Of a DNA stretch of 10,484 bases, positions 1 to 5,804 are shown in pieces. The notes below the pieces were generated by a model, which worked only from the letters and a program-made list of their open reading frames with translations, searched no databases and was not told where the DNA came from. How positions within the stretch are numbered: position 1 is the stretch's first letter; each line of letters starts with the position of its first letter. This DNA is from Actinomycetota bacterium (GTDB lineage Bacteria; Actinomycetota; Thermoleophilia; Solirubrobacterales; Thermoleophilaceae), in NCBI GenBank assembly GCA_005885165.1, contig VAXR01000135.1, forward strand, positions 1-10,484, written 5' to 3'. The position numbers and the translations under genes were made by a program.

Positions 1-310
1 CAAGCTCGAGAAGAGATTCCTCCGGTTGCTTCGCGAGCTGGGGCTGCCTTTGCCGACAACAAACATCGTCGTGAGCCGACGCCGAGTGGATTGCCGCTGG
101 TTCGAGTATCGGCTGACGGTCGAGCTCGACAGCTACCAGTTCCACAACTCGCGCTACTCGTGGGAGCAGGACCGCAAGCGGGAGCGCGAGGCGTACGCCC
201 GCGGCGATCAGTTTCGCCGTTACACGTGGAGCGACGTGTTCGAGGATCCGAGCGCGATGCTGCGCGAGCTGCGCGCCCTGCTCGGCCAGCCGGCTGCCGC
301 CCGCCCGTAG
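1..310 (+). CDS. DUF559-type nuclease-fold protein, C-terminal fragment (5' end outside window)
   Basis: The reading frame is open from base 2 to the TAG at 308-310, so the start lies upstream of the window and the TTG at 26 is almost certainly internal. About 102 residues are visible. They match the C-terminal half of DUF559 proteins, a Vsr-like restriction-endonuclease fold often fused behind an AbiEi-type antitoxin or winged-helix domain in actinobacteria. Visible family features are an LEKRFLRLLRELGLP helix, a VDCRW strand, the VELDSYQFH core (usually VELDGxxFH) with the E-x-D acidic pair, an arginine-rich RDRKRERE-like helix and the closing YTW segment. The Ser in place of the usual Gly after VELD is a small departure. 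The domain is known in nuclease-like and defence-associated proteins; DNA cleavage by this one is not shown. The missing N-terminus prevents deciding whether an AbiEi-type domain is present. Confidence 0.75.
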   Translation, partial: KLEKRFLRLLRELGLPLPTTNIVVSRRRVDCRWFEYRLTVELDSYQFHNSRYSWEQDRKREREAYARGDQFRRYTWSDVFEDPSAMLRELRALLGQPAAARP

Positions 311-323
311 ATTCGTAGAGCAA

Positions 324-360
324 TCCTGACTTAGCTACACCATGTGTAGTCAAGTCAGGA
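324..360. repeat. 37-bp inverted repeat between convergent genes; possible bidirectional terminator or operator
   Basis: Two 17-bp arms (324-340 and 344-360) pair at 15 of 17 positions around a 3-base CAT loop. The two mismatches are adjacent, in the middle of the arm. The element lies between the 3' ends of the DUF559 gene (plus) and the beta-helix gene (minus), which suits a shared terminator. Neither side carries a T tract, so it is not a canonical intrinsic terminator. A palindromic protein-binding site is the alternative reading. Confidence 0.5.
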
Positions 361-405
361 CGGCGGCGGTGGCGAACCACTGCACGGCGGAGCCGCTACT
401 TGAGC

Positions 406-435
406 GGGTCGGCTGCTTCCGGGTCGGCTGCTTCC
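406..435. repeat. Exact 15-bp tandem duplication
   Basis: The 15-mer GGGTCGGCTGCTTCC occurs at 406-420 and again immediately at 421-435. On either side, GCCGCTACTTG occurs at 392-402 and 446-456, and the second of these contains the stop codon of the beta-helix gene. The block looks like nested small duplications just downstream of that gene, probably from replication slippage. I see no gene in the 311-449 gap; this repeat and the inverted repeat at 324-360 are its only structure. Confidence 0.6.
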
Positions 436-449
436 CGGCCTAGGCGCCG

Positions 450-2174
450 CTACTTGCGGCACCACGGGTTCGCCGGCACGCCCTTGCACGGGTTGGGCAT
501 GCTCTTCAGACCCCGTGGGACCGGCGGCATGACCGTCTTGGTCTTCCGCGGGTAGTAGCTGCCCGGCGAGCAGGGCGTCGAGTTGCCGATCGCAGCCCCG
601 ATTGCCTGCGAGTCGCAGACGACGTCGTTCGTCATCGTGGTGTTGCCGTTGCCCGGGACCTTGTGGCGGTCGCAAACGGGTTTGCTCTGCTGGAGACCCG
701 CAGGCGAGGTCGTCACCTGGCCCCCGCCCTGCTCGACGTTGTTGTGGTAGCAGTTGGTCTCGGCGTTGAACGTCGTGATCTCGCCGATGTCGCCGTTGCT
801 CGAGTTGCTGCCCGTGGGCGAGGCCTTCTGCTTGAACCAGCCGTTGCCGCCGAAGGTGTTGTGCAGCACCGCGTTGCCCCAGTCGTCGTACACGCAGGCG
901 TTCGAAGGCGGCCCGAGGTTGACCCCTCCACGGCAGTCGGCATGGGCCGCGACGGCGTCGGCCGGTGGCGTCTCGCTGTCCGGGTAGGTGAGGAACGCGA
1001 CCGCCCACGCGCCGTTGCGGACGAACCGGTTGTCCCTGAGGGTGTTGTTGCGACCGCCATAGAGCAGCAGCCCGGTCCCGACGGGCACGACGCTCGCGAT
1101 GCCGGCCCCGGGCACGTTCGGGTTGTTGTTGTCGTGCACGTAGTTGTGCTGGAACACCCAGCAGGAGTACGTGTGCGTGATCGGGCCGGTGCCGTTGTTC
1201 GGGCAGGCGCCGTTCTGCGGCGACGGCCAATCGTCGTTGTTCAGGGCGCCGGCGGTGAAGCCGCCCTGGTTGTGGTCGAACTCGGAGTTCTTGATCACGA
1301 GCCTGCCCCCGGCGTTGGTGCCCGAATAACCCTGCGCCGAGTACTGCGACCAGACGTGATCGACCACCTGGTTGCACACCTGCTGACAGGCCCCGATGTA
1401 GTAGTTCGAGTCGCTCATGTTGCTGGCGTACATGTGGTCCCAGCTGCCGCCGCTCGCGTTGCTGGAGAAGATCGCGTAGGACGCCGCGGTGCTGGCGTCC
1501 TTGTAGAAGGTCGAGGTCGACGTGAGGTAGGAGCCCTCGAGGTTGTGGAGGCCGATCTTGCCGCCGCCGTCGCCGCCGTTCCACCAGATCTCGTTGCCCG
1601 CGCTGCCCGCGCCGGCCAAGAAGTTGCACGCGGTGAGGTTGTCGATGCTCACGCCGTTGGCCTTCCAGGCGAGGATCCCGTTGCGGCCGAGCGGCTTGCC
1701 GTCGGAGCCCTTCACGCCGAAGTCCTGGTTCTTCGCCTTGCGGCTGCACTTCGGCGAGCCCGGCTTCGTGCCGTCGACCACCACCTTCCCGCGGTTCATC
1801 CCGCGCAGGTGGATCTTCGACTTCGAGATGATTAGACCGGCGGGCGTGTGGGACGGCTGGGGGCCGCGGTGCTTGCGGTGGTCGGCCCGCTCGTGGTAAT
1901 CGCCGGGGCCGACGAGGATCCAGTCGCCCGGCTTCGCTGCGTTGATCGCCGCCTGGATCGACTTGTAGTGGCCCGGAATCCCCTTCCACTTGCCGACGCG
2001 CAGGACCCGCGGGTGGTGCTTCTTGCTGTTGTGGTGCGCCGCCTGGCTGACGGGCACGAACGCCACAACCGCGGCGATTACGGCCGCCAGCAAGATGACC
2101 GCGCGCCCCTCCCTACGCCGGCCCCAGTTTCGAGGTGCGAATGGGCTCAAGCGATCTCCCCTCGTGCGAAGCAT
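450..2174 (-). CDS. Secreted right-handed parallel beta-helix repeat protein
   Basis: This encodes 574 residues. The N-terminus has an Arg-rich stretch (residues 5-24), a hydrophobic segment (about 25-42, AVILLAAVIAAVVAFVPV) and a probable signal-peptidase site near SQA-A (residues 44-47), followed by a His/Lys-rich linker. The mature region opens with YKSIQAAINAAKPGDWILV and GPGDYHE (about 70-95), the classic first coil of pectate-lyase/PbH1 beta-helix proteins. Asn/Gly-rich rungs follow, such as NNTLRDNRFVRNGAWAV and HNYVHDNNNP, and there are several Cys pairs including a C-terminal PC...WC motif. The protein is inferred to act outside the cell, binding or cleaving polysaccharide. No catalytic motif of a named lyase is evident, so I do not assign an activity. 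The ATG at 2174 has no convincing Shine-Dalgarno sequence. The gene is divergent from the first DUF1326 gene, with 80 bp between starts. Confidence 0.85.
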   Translation of the reverse strand: MLRTRGDRLSPFAPRNWGRRREGRAVILLAAVIAAVVAFVPVSQAAHHNSKKHHPRVLRVGKWKGIPGHYKSIQAAINAAKPGDWILVGPGDYHERADHRKHRGPQPSHTPAGLIISKSKIHLRGMNRGKVVVDGTKPGSPKCSRKAKNQDFGVKGSDGKPLGRNGILAWKANGVSIDNLTACNFLAGAGSAGNEIWWNGGDGGGKIGLHNLEGSYLTSTSTFYKDASTAASYAIFSSNASGGSWDHMYASNMSDSNYYIGACQQVCNQVVDHVWSQYSAQGYSGTNAGGRLVIKNSEFDHNQGGFTAGALNNDDWPSPQNGACPNNGTGPITHTYSCWVFQHNYVHDNNNPNVPGAGIASVVPVGTGLLLYGGRNNTLRDNRFVRNGAWAVAFLTYPDSETPPADAVAAHADCRGGVNLGPPSNACVYDDWGNAVLHNTFGGNGWFKQKASPTGSNSSNGDIGEITTFNAETNCYHNNVEQGGGQVTTSPAGLQQSKPVCDRHKVPGNGNTTMTNDVVCDSQAIGAAIGNSTPCSPGSYYPRKTKTVMPPVPRGLKSMPNPCKGVPANPWCRK

Positions 2175-2240
2175 CTCACAACGCGGGATGGCGCCGCGGC
2201 GATTGGTGTGTCCCGCGCCGCGGTAGGCACCGCCGCCGGA

Positions 2241-2246
2241 TAGGCT
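2241..2246 (+). promoter_or_regulatory. Predicted -10 element (TAGGCT) of a near-leaderless promoter
   Basis: TAGGCT fits the TAnnnT actinobacterial -10 pattern and ends 8 bases before the ATG at 2255, so transcription would begin at or next to the start codon. There is no Shine-Dalgarno sequence in this gap, which agrees with leaderless translation. No recognisable -35 box lies 16-19 bp upstream, so the call is tentative. Confidence 0.35.
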
Positions 2247-2254
2247 CGCTGGCG

Positions 2255-2872
2255 ATGCCCGACTGGGCGCTCGCGGGCACCTACCTCGAGGCGTGCAACT
2301 GCGACGCGATCTGCCCCTGCCGGCGCGTGGGCGGACGACCCGGCGCCGGGCGGTCGACCCACGGCGTGTGCGTGGGCGCGCTCTCGTGGCAGATCGAGTC
2401 CGGGCACGTGAGCGAAGTCGACGCGGCCGACCTCAGCGTCGTCCTCGCCTTCCGCTACTCCGATGACGAGCCGGGCTCGCCCTGGACGTACTTCATCTAT
2501 GTGGACGAGCGCGCCGACGAAGCGCAGCGCGAGGCGCTCGGCGAGGTCTTTACCGGGCAGCGCGGAGGCACGGCCGACGAGCAGTTCCCGTGGGCTTTCA
2601 AACCGGCGAACCTGCTCGGCGTGCGGCCCGCCGCGATCGAGATCGACCACACGCCCGGCCGGGGCTGGTTCCGCGCCGGTGGCGAGGTGTCGGTCCGGGT
2701 GCGAGAGCCGGTGCCCGACCAGGAGCCGGTGACCTGCCTGATCCCCGGCCACCACCGCAGCGGACGGGAGCTGTTCACGGACCTGCTCGACGTGTCCGAC
2801 GGTCCGCTCGAGTTCGAGCTGAGCGGCGTCTGCGCCTACGAGTCGACGTTCGAGTACTCGGCCCGAGACTGA
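2255..2872 (+). CDS. DUF1326 domain-containing protein (first paralog)
   Basis: The protein has 205 residues, close to the family's usual 200 or so. DUF1326 proteins characteristically begin W-x-L-x-G-x-Y followed by a CNC...CPC cluster. Here it is WALAGTYLEACNCDAICPC, with Cys at residues 14, 16, 20 and 22 and another at 39. I chose the ATG at 2255 because the domain begins at its second codon. The frame is open further upstream to 2135, but that extension would overlap the divergent beta-helix gene and adds no family sequence. The cysteine cluster looks suited to binding a metal or forming disulfides, but function is not established. It has no signal peptide or TM segment, so it is presumably cytoplasmic. 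An Arg/Gly-rich insertion (about residues 23-35) separates it from its downstream paralog. It is probably transcribed apart from the next gene, given the 131-bp gap and internal promoter. Confidence 0.85.
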   Translation: MPDWALAGTYLEACNCDAICPCRRVGGRPGAGRSTHGVCVGALSWQIESGHVSEVDAADLSVVLAFRYSDDEPGSPWTYFIYVDERADEAQREALGEVFTGQRGGTADEQFPWAFKPANLLGVRPAAIEIDHTPGRGWFRAGGEVSVRVREPVPDQEPVTCLIPGHHRSGRELFTDLLDVSDGPLEFELSGVCAYESTFEYSARD

Positions 2873-2878
2873 GCACGA

Positions 2879-2954
2879 AACGGCGTAACCCTGAAGGGTT
2901 GATTCTCGGACCGTACAACGGCGTAACCCTGAAGGGTTGATTCTCGGACCGTAC
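2879..2954. repeat. Two exact head-to-tail copies of a 38-bp unit, each with a 14-bp palindrome
   Basis: Copy 1 is 2879-2916 and copy 2 is 2917-2954; they are identical. Each carries the perfect inverted repeat AACCCT-GA-AGGGTT (2887-2900 and 2925-2938), followed directly by GATTCTCGGACCGTAC. The stem of 6 with a 2-base centre is too tight for a good RNA hairpin and resembles a dimeric regulator site more than a terminator. A terminator for the upstream DUF1326 gene or an interspersed intergenic repeat are the alternatives. It fills most of the 131-bp gap between the two DUF1326 genes. Confidence 0.9.
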
Positions 2955-2965
2955 GGGGGTAGGTT
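2937..2965 (+). promoter_or_regulatory. Predicted promoter of the second DUF1326-DUF2182-nrtS operon
   Basis: TTGATT (2937-2942) and TAGGTT (2960-2965) are separated by exactly 17 bp, giving a well-spaced sigma-A-like promoter with an expected start near 2972. That is 32 bases before the ATG at 3004. The -35 box lies in the second 38-bp copy and shares its first two bases with the AGGGTT palindrome arm, so a protein bound to the palindrome would touch the -35 region. The first copy has its own TTGATT (2899-2904), but no -10 at the right distance. Confidence 0.5.
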
Positions 2966-2987
2966 TCGGGCCCAAGGACTCAACTCA

Positions 2988-2996
2988 AGAGGAGGG
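2988..2996 (+). promoter_or_regulatory. Strong ribosome binding site (AAGAGGAGGG region)
   Basis: GAGGAGGG is nearly complementary to the 16S rRNA tail and ends 7 bases before the ATG at 3004. It fixes the start of the second DUF1326 gene and rules against the out-of-frame ATG at 2997. It is the clearest Shine-Dalgarno site in the DUF1326/DUF2182/nrtS cluster. Confidence 0.8.
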
Positions 2997-3003
2997 ATGG
3001 CCC

Positions 3004-3615
3004 ATGGCGTGGCGTTTGTCCGGCACGTACCTTGCGAGCTGCAACTGCCAGCTACTTTGCCCGTGCCCAGTCGATAGTCCTCCGACAGGACCGGACGGTC
3101 AGTGTCGCGGGACCGCCGTATTCCAGGTCCGCGAGGGCAACCTCGACGGAACGGACCTCTCCGGGACGGCCTTCGCGCTCGCGAACCTGTTCCCGTCGAA
3201 CCTCACCGCCGGGAACTGGAAGTTCGGGGTGGTGATCGACGAGTCGGCGTCGGATGAGCAGTTCCAGGCCCTCGAGCGAATCCTGCAAGGCGACGAGGGC
3301 GGTCCGTTCGGGGACTTCAAGCCGCTGTTTGGCGAGTGGCTGGGGGCAGAGCGCGGCCAGGTCTCATTCTCAGACGGCGACAGGCCGAGCGCGAGCGTGG
3401 GCGACTCGTCGGTGAGCTTCGAGCCGCTGGACGGCCCGGCCGGCCAGACCACGGTGAAGAACGCGATGTTCGGCTTCGCCCCGGAATTCAGGGTCGGGCA
3501 CGCACCGGGACACTCGGACCTGTTCGGGCTCGAGTTCGACGGCGTCTACGGCGAGACCGCCGACTACGAGTTCGCCAGCGAGCAGGCCGAAGAGGCCGCG
3601 CGGGGCCGCGGCTAG
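3004..3615 (+). CDS. DUF1326 domain-containing protein (second paralog)
   Basis: This protein has 203 residues with the DUF1326 signature at the extreme N-terminus: WRLSGTYLASCNCQLLCPC, with Cys at residues 13, 15, 19 and 21 plus Cys34. It differs from the first paralog in a Pro-rich stretch after the cluster (PVDSPPTGPDG), an Asn/Phe-containing middle (about residues 60-80) and an acidic, Ala/Glu-rich C-terminal tail. It contains no signal peptide or membrane segment. Conserved family positions outside the Cys cluster include the FGVVIDESASDEQ segment, the counterpart of YFIYVDERADEAQ in the first paralog. The strong ribosome binding site and the upstream promoter mark it as the first gene of an operon with DUF2182 (19-bp gap) and nrtS. 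The family is uncharacterised. A soluble metal-binding or redox partner of the DUF2182 membrane protein is my inference from the gene pairing. Confidence 0.87.
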   Translation: MAWRLSGTYLASCNCQLLCPCPVDSPPTGPDGQCRGTAVFQVREGNLDGTDLSGTAFALANLFPSNLTAGNWKFGVVIDESASDEQFQALERILQGDEGGPFGDFKPLFGEWLGAERGQVSFSDGDRPSASVGDSSVSFEPLDGPAGQTTVKNAMFGFAPEFRVGHAPGHSDLFGLEFDGVYGETADYEFASEQAEEAARGRG

Positions 3616-3622
3616 GACGCGC

Positions 3623-3628
3623 TACAAC
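3623..3628 (+). promoter_or_regulatory. Possible secondary -10 (TACAAC) in front of the DUF2182 gene
   Basis: TACAAC sits 6 bases before the ATG at 3635, in the position expected of a leaderless start, and the gap has no Shine-Dalgarno site. There is no -35 match. The 19-bp spacing equally suits simple co-transcription from upstream, so this is a weak call. Confidence 0.2.
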
Positions 3629-3634
3629 TAGCCG

Positions 3635-4471
3635 ATGAGCACCCTGAGGGTCGGGTCGGTCCCCCTCAGCCGGAGCGCGCTGCCGCTGGTGGCGGCGCTG
3701 GTCGCGCTGGCCGCGATCGGCTGGCTGGTGACCGGAAACCGCATGTCCGGCATGAATGCCGGCCCCGGCACCGATCCAGGGGCGCTCGGCTTCTTCCTCG
3801 TCACCTGGGTGGTGATGATGGGGGCGATGATGTTCCCGTCGGTGGCGCCGATGGTCGTGGCCTACGACCGCATCAGCGCCCACCGGCGGGAGATCGGGAG
3901 GCCGGCGGCCACCGCCGGGACGGCGCTCTTCATCGGCGGCTACCTGGTGTCGTGGGCGGCGTTCGGGCTGGTCGGCTGGGCGCTCTACGAGGCCGTGCGC
4001 GGGCTATCGATCGACGCGCTCTCGTGGCACAACGGCGGGCGCTACCTCGCCGGCGGCGTGATCCTGCTGGCGGCCGTCTACGAGCTCACGCCGATGAAGC
4101 ACGCGTGCCTGAAGAAGTGCCGATCGCCGATGTCGTTCCTGTTCGGCGGCTGGCGCGACGGATCGCTCGGCGCCTTCCGCCTGGGCGTGGAGCACGGCGC
4201 CTGGTGCGTCGGCTGCTGCTGGGCCCTCATGGCCGCGCTGTTCGCGCTAGGCGTGATGAGCATCCCGTGGATGGCGTTCGTCGCGGCGCTGATCGCCGCC
4301 GAGAAGCTGCTGCCCTGGGCGCGGGGGACGTCGATCGGGATCGCGGCGCTGCTCGCGGTGCTCGGTGTTTCGGTGGCGTTGATCCCGGGGCGCGTTCCCG
4401 GGCTCGTCCTCCCCGACTCCGCGAAGGCGAAGTCCATGCACGGGGTAATGAAGCCAATGCATGGACCATGA
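3635..4471 (+). CDS. DUF2182 integral membrane protein (predicted metal-binding family)
   Basis: The protein has 278 residues and about six to seven hydrophobic segments, near residues 14-33, 50-75, 93-117, 134-150, 188-226 (probably two spans) and 232-252. Family features visible are MSGM (37-40) between the first spans, WVVMMGAMMFPS (58-69), ELTPMKHACLKKCRSP (150-165) with Cys158 and Cys162, and HGAWCVGCCWALM (187-199) with Cys191, Cys194 and Cys195. These Met, His and Cys residues lie at or in the membrane and underlie the family's predicted metal-binding label; transport or metal activity is not demonstrated here. The C-terminus adds a Met/His tail, MHGVMKPMHGP. DUF2182 genes are, to my knowledge, often found beside DUF1326 genes, which matches this context. 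The gene overlaps nrtS by 11 bp at its 3' end, suggesting translational coupling. Confidence 0.85.
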   Translation: MSTLRVGSVPLSRSALPLVAALVALAAIGWLVTGNRMSGMNAGPGTDPGALGFFLVTWVVMMGAMMFPSVAPMVVAYDRISAHRREIGRPAATAGTALFIGGYLVSWAAFGLVGWALYEAVRGLSIDALSWHNGGRYLAGGVILLAAVYELTPMKHACLKKCRSPMSFLFGGWRDGSLGAFRLGVEHGAWCVGCCWALMAALFALGVMSIPWMAFVAALIAAEKLLPWARGTSIGIAALLAVLGVSVALIPGRVPGLVLPDSAKAKSMHGVMKPMHGP

Positions 4472-4700
4472 GCGCGGACTAGGCGCGGCGATCGCCTACT
4501 GCCGGCGGCGCGAGCATCTGCGCCGCACGCTGCGCATAGCGCTCGTCGTCGGGATCGTCCTCACCACGATCAATCAGCTCGACGTGATCCTGCGCGGCCA
4601 CGCGACCGAGCTCACCTGGGTGAAGTGCGGCCTGAACTTCGTCGTGCCGTTCGTCGTGTCGAACCTAGGGCTGCTCAGCGGCCGCCGGTCCGCGGGTTAG
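4461..4700 (+). CDS. nrtS: Small NrtS-like membrane protein (putative nitrate/nitrite transporter family)
   Basis: This 79-residue protein has a basic N-terminus (CRRREHLRRTLR) and two hydrophobic segments, about residues 26-40 (IALVVGIVLTTINQL) and 55-74 (VKCGLNFVVPFVVSNLGLLS). The pattern of a first helix ending in INQ-x-D, a short polar loop, then W-x-K...VPFVVS...G matches the NrtS family. NrtS was described in cyanobacteria as a pair of small proteins that together transport nitrate and nitrite. Substrate specificity in this lineage is not known, and the second subunit is not evident in the window. The ATG at 4461 lies inside the end of the DUF2182 gene in a different frame, with no separate ribosome binding site, so translation is probably coupled. 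Its TAG stop (4698-4700) also forms the first bases of a predicted -10 element for the next gene. Confidence 0.65.
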   Translation: MDHERGLGAAIAYCRRREHLRRTLRIALVVGIVLTTINQLDVILRGHATELTWVKCGLNFVVPFVVSNLGLLSGRRSAG

Positions 4701-4703
4701 GCT
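4698..4703 (+). promoter_or_regulatory. Predicted -10 element (TAGGCT) upstream of the lipoprotein gene
   Basis: The hexamer is identical to the one before the first DUF1326 gene and lies 28 bases before the ATG at 4731. It implies a transcription start near 4710 and a leader containing the GGGGGTGAGGGG ribosome binding region (4717-4728). It overlaps the nrtS stop codon. No good -35 box is visible at the expected distance. Confidence 0.3.
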
Positions 4704-4730
4704 TGGCACATTGACAGGGGGTGAGGGGCG

Positions 4731-5696
4731 ATGGGATACTCGCGCCAGGCCCCCCGGAGGAGGGACGCGCAAATCAGGCCCAGAAGACGACTGCAGCAGC
4801 AGTACGCAACGGGATTGCTTCTCGTCATGTGCGCGGCCGTGCTCGTGGCCGCCGGCTGCGGGTCGAGCGGAGTAAAGGGGGGCTCCGAGAAAGCCGCCAA
4901 GCTCCAGACGATCAGGTTCCAGAAGCCCACCGATAATGGGCCCTCGCCTTTCACCCAGCCCGCTGACGTCTCGGGCCCCAAGACGGTGTCGTACCCGCCG
5001 AGCGGGAGCGGGCCGTTCGGCGGAACCGGGTCGAACCAGGTCTGCGACCGCGACCTCCTGATCCGCTTCCTCAAGGACCACCCCGACCGAATGCGCGCGT
5101 GGGCCGAGGTAGAGGGGATCGATCCGAGCTACGACTCGGTATCGAAGTACATCGCGAAGCTCCACCCGGTGACGCTCACCCGCGACACGCCAGTGACGAA
5201 CCACACCTTCATCAACGGGCAAGCGGTCGGGTTCCAGGCGATCCTCCAGGCGGGAACGGCGGTGCTCGTCGACCAGTACGGGCGCCCCGTCGCCCGCTGC
5301 CGCTGCGGCAACCCGCTAACCGAGCCGCACTACTCCAGCACGTCGACCTGCGAGGACTGCCCGCCGCACTACACCCCGCCCAGCGACACCTACTGCCGGT
5401 TCTGGTACCACCTCACCGACTACGACCACAACACCTACACCAACAGCTACTACAGCAACAAGGACTACGACAAGACGTGGATCGAGTTCTGGAAGCACGG
5501 TCCGTGGATGAAGTGCTACGAGGCCTATCCGGATCCGCCTCCGGTCACGCTCTTCGAGATCTACAGCAAGCCGAAACCGCAGCAATCGACGCCGGCGCCT
5601 TCGTACACGCCGCCGTCCAACCCCAACCCGCAGCCGTACCAGCATCAGCCCTACAACGGGACGACCGGGGGCGGGACCACCGGCACCGGGCCCTGA
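4731..5696 (+). CDS. DUF6777-type lipoprotein with Tyr/Cys/Pro-rich C-terminal extension
   Basis: The protein has 321 residues. It opens with a long basic n-region (residues 5-20), a hydrophobic stretch (27-41) and a lipobox VAAGC, with Cys43 the expected lipidated residue; the protein should be anchored on the outer face of the membrane. Residues 105-198 carry the family core: a CDRDLLIRFL segment, RAWAEVEGI, LTRDTPVTNHTFINGQAVGF, QAILQAGTAVLVDQYG and the CRCGNPLTEP motif. I recognise these from actinobacterial DUF6777 lipoproteins of unknown function. Residues 199-278 are unlike the rest: rich in Tyr, Asp and Asn, with CEDC (207-210), Cys222 and Cys262. A Pro/Gln/Gly-rich low-complexity tail follows. 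CRCG plus CEDC could bind a metal such as zinc; this is inference. I use the ATG at 4731 with the GTGAGGGG site directly before it. A start further in is discussed among the findings. Confidence 0.75.
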   Translation: MGYSRQAPRRRDAQIRPRRRLQQQYATGLLLVMCAAVLVAAGCGSSGVKGGSEKAAKLQTIRFQKPTDNGPSPFTQPADVSGPKTVSYPPSGSGPFGGTGSNQVCDRDLLIRFLKDHPDRMRAWAEVEGIDPSYDSVSKYIAKLHPVTLTRDTPVTNHTFINGQAVGFQAILQAGTAVLVDQYGRPVARCRCGNPLTEPHYSSTSTCEDCPPHYTPPSDTYCRFWYHLTDYDHNTYTNSYYSNKDYDKTWIEFWKHGPWMKCYEAYPDPPPVTLFEIYSKPKPQQSTPAPSYTPPSNPNPQPYQHQPYNGTTGGGTTGTGP

Positions 5697-5804
5697 GCGG
5701 CGTCTGCTCCCGGGTCGCCCCGTGAAGCGCTGAGCGAGCGCGCGCCAAGCCTTCAGGAACGTCTCGACCGAAGCCGGCTCGGGCAGGCGCTGATCAGCGC
5801 GTTC

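Noticed and set aside
355..1989. Long minus-strand open frame of 544 codons
   Set aside because: It is Arg/Pro/Gln-rich with no family features and lies in another frame across the beta-helix gene, whose product has a signal peptide and clear beta-helix coils.
2135..2254. N-terminal extension of the first DUF1326 protein to the ATG at 2135
   Set aside because: The extra 40 residues are not DUF1326-like, overlap the start of the divergent beta-helix gene, and the family begins at the W-x-L-x-G motif right after the ATG at 2255.
2887..2938. Intrinsic terminator for the first DUF1326 gene
   Set aside because: The palindrome has a 6-bp stem with only two central bases and no T tract after it; the fit as a regulator site next to the -35 box is better.
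2879..2954. CRISPR-like array
   Set aside because: There are only two copies, directly adjacent with no spacers, and no cas genes nearby.
5727..5741. Small hairpin GCGCT/AGCGC after the lipoprotein gene as a terminator
   Set aside because: A 5-bp stem without a T tract is expected by chance in DNA this rich in GC.
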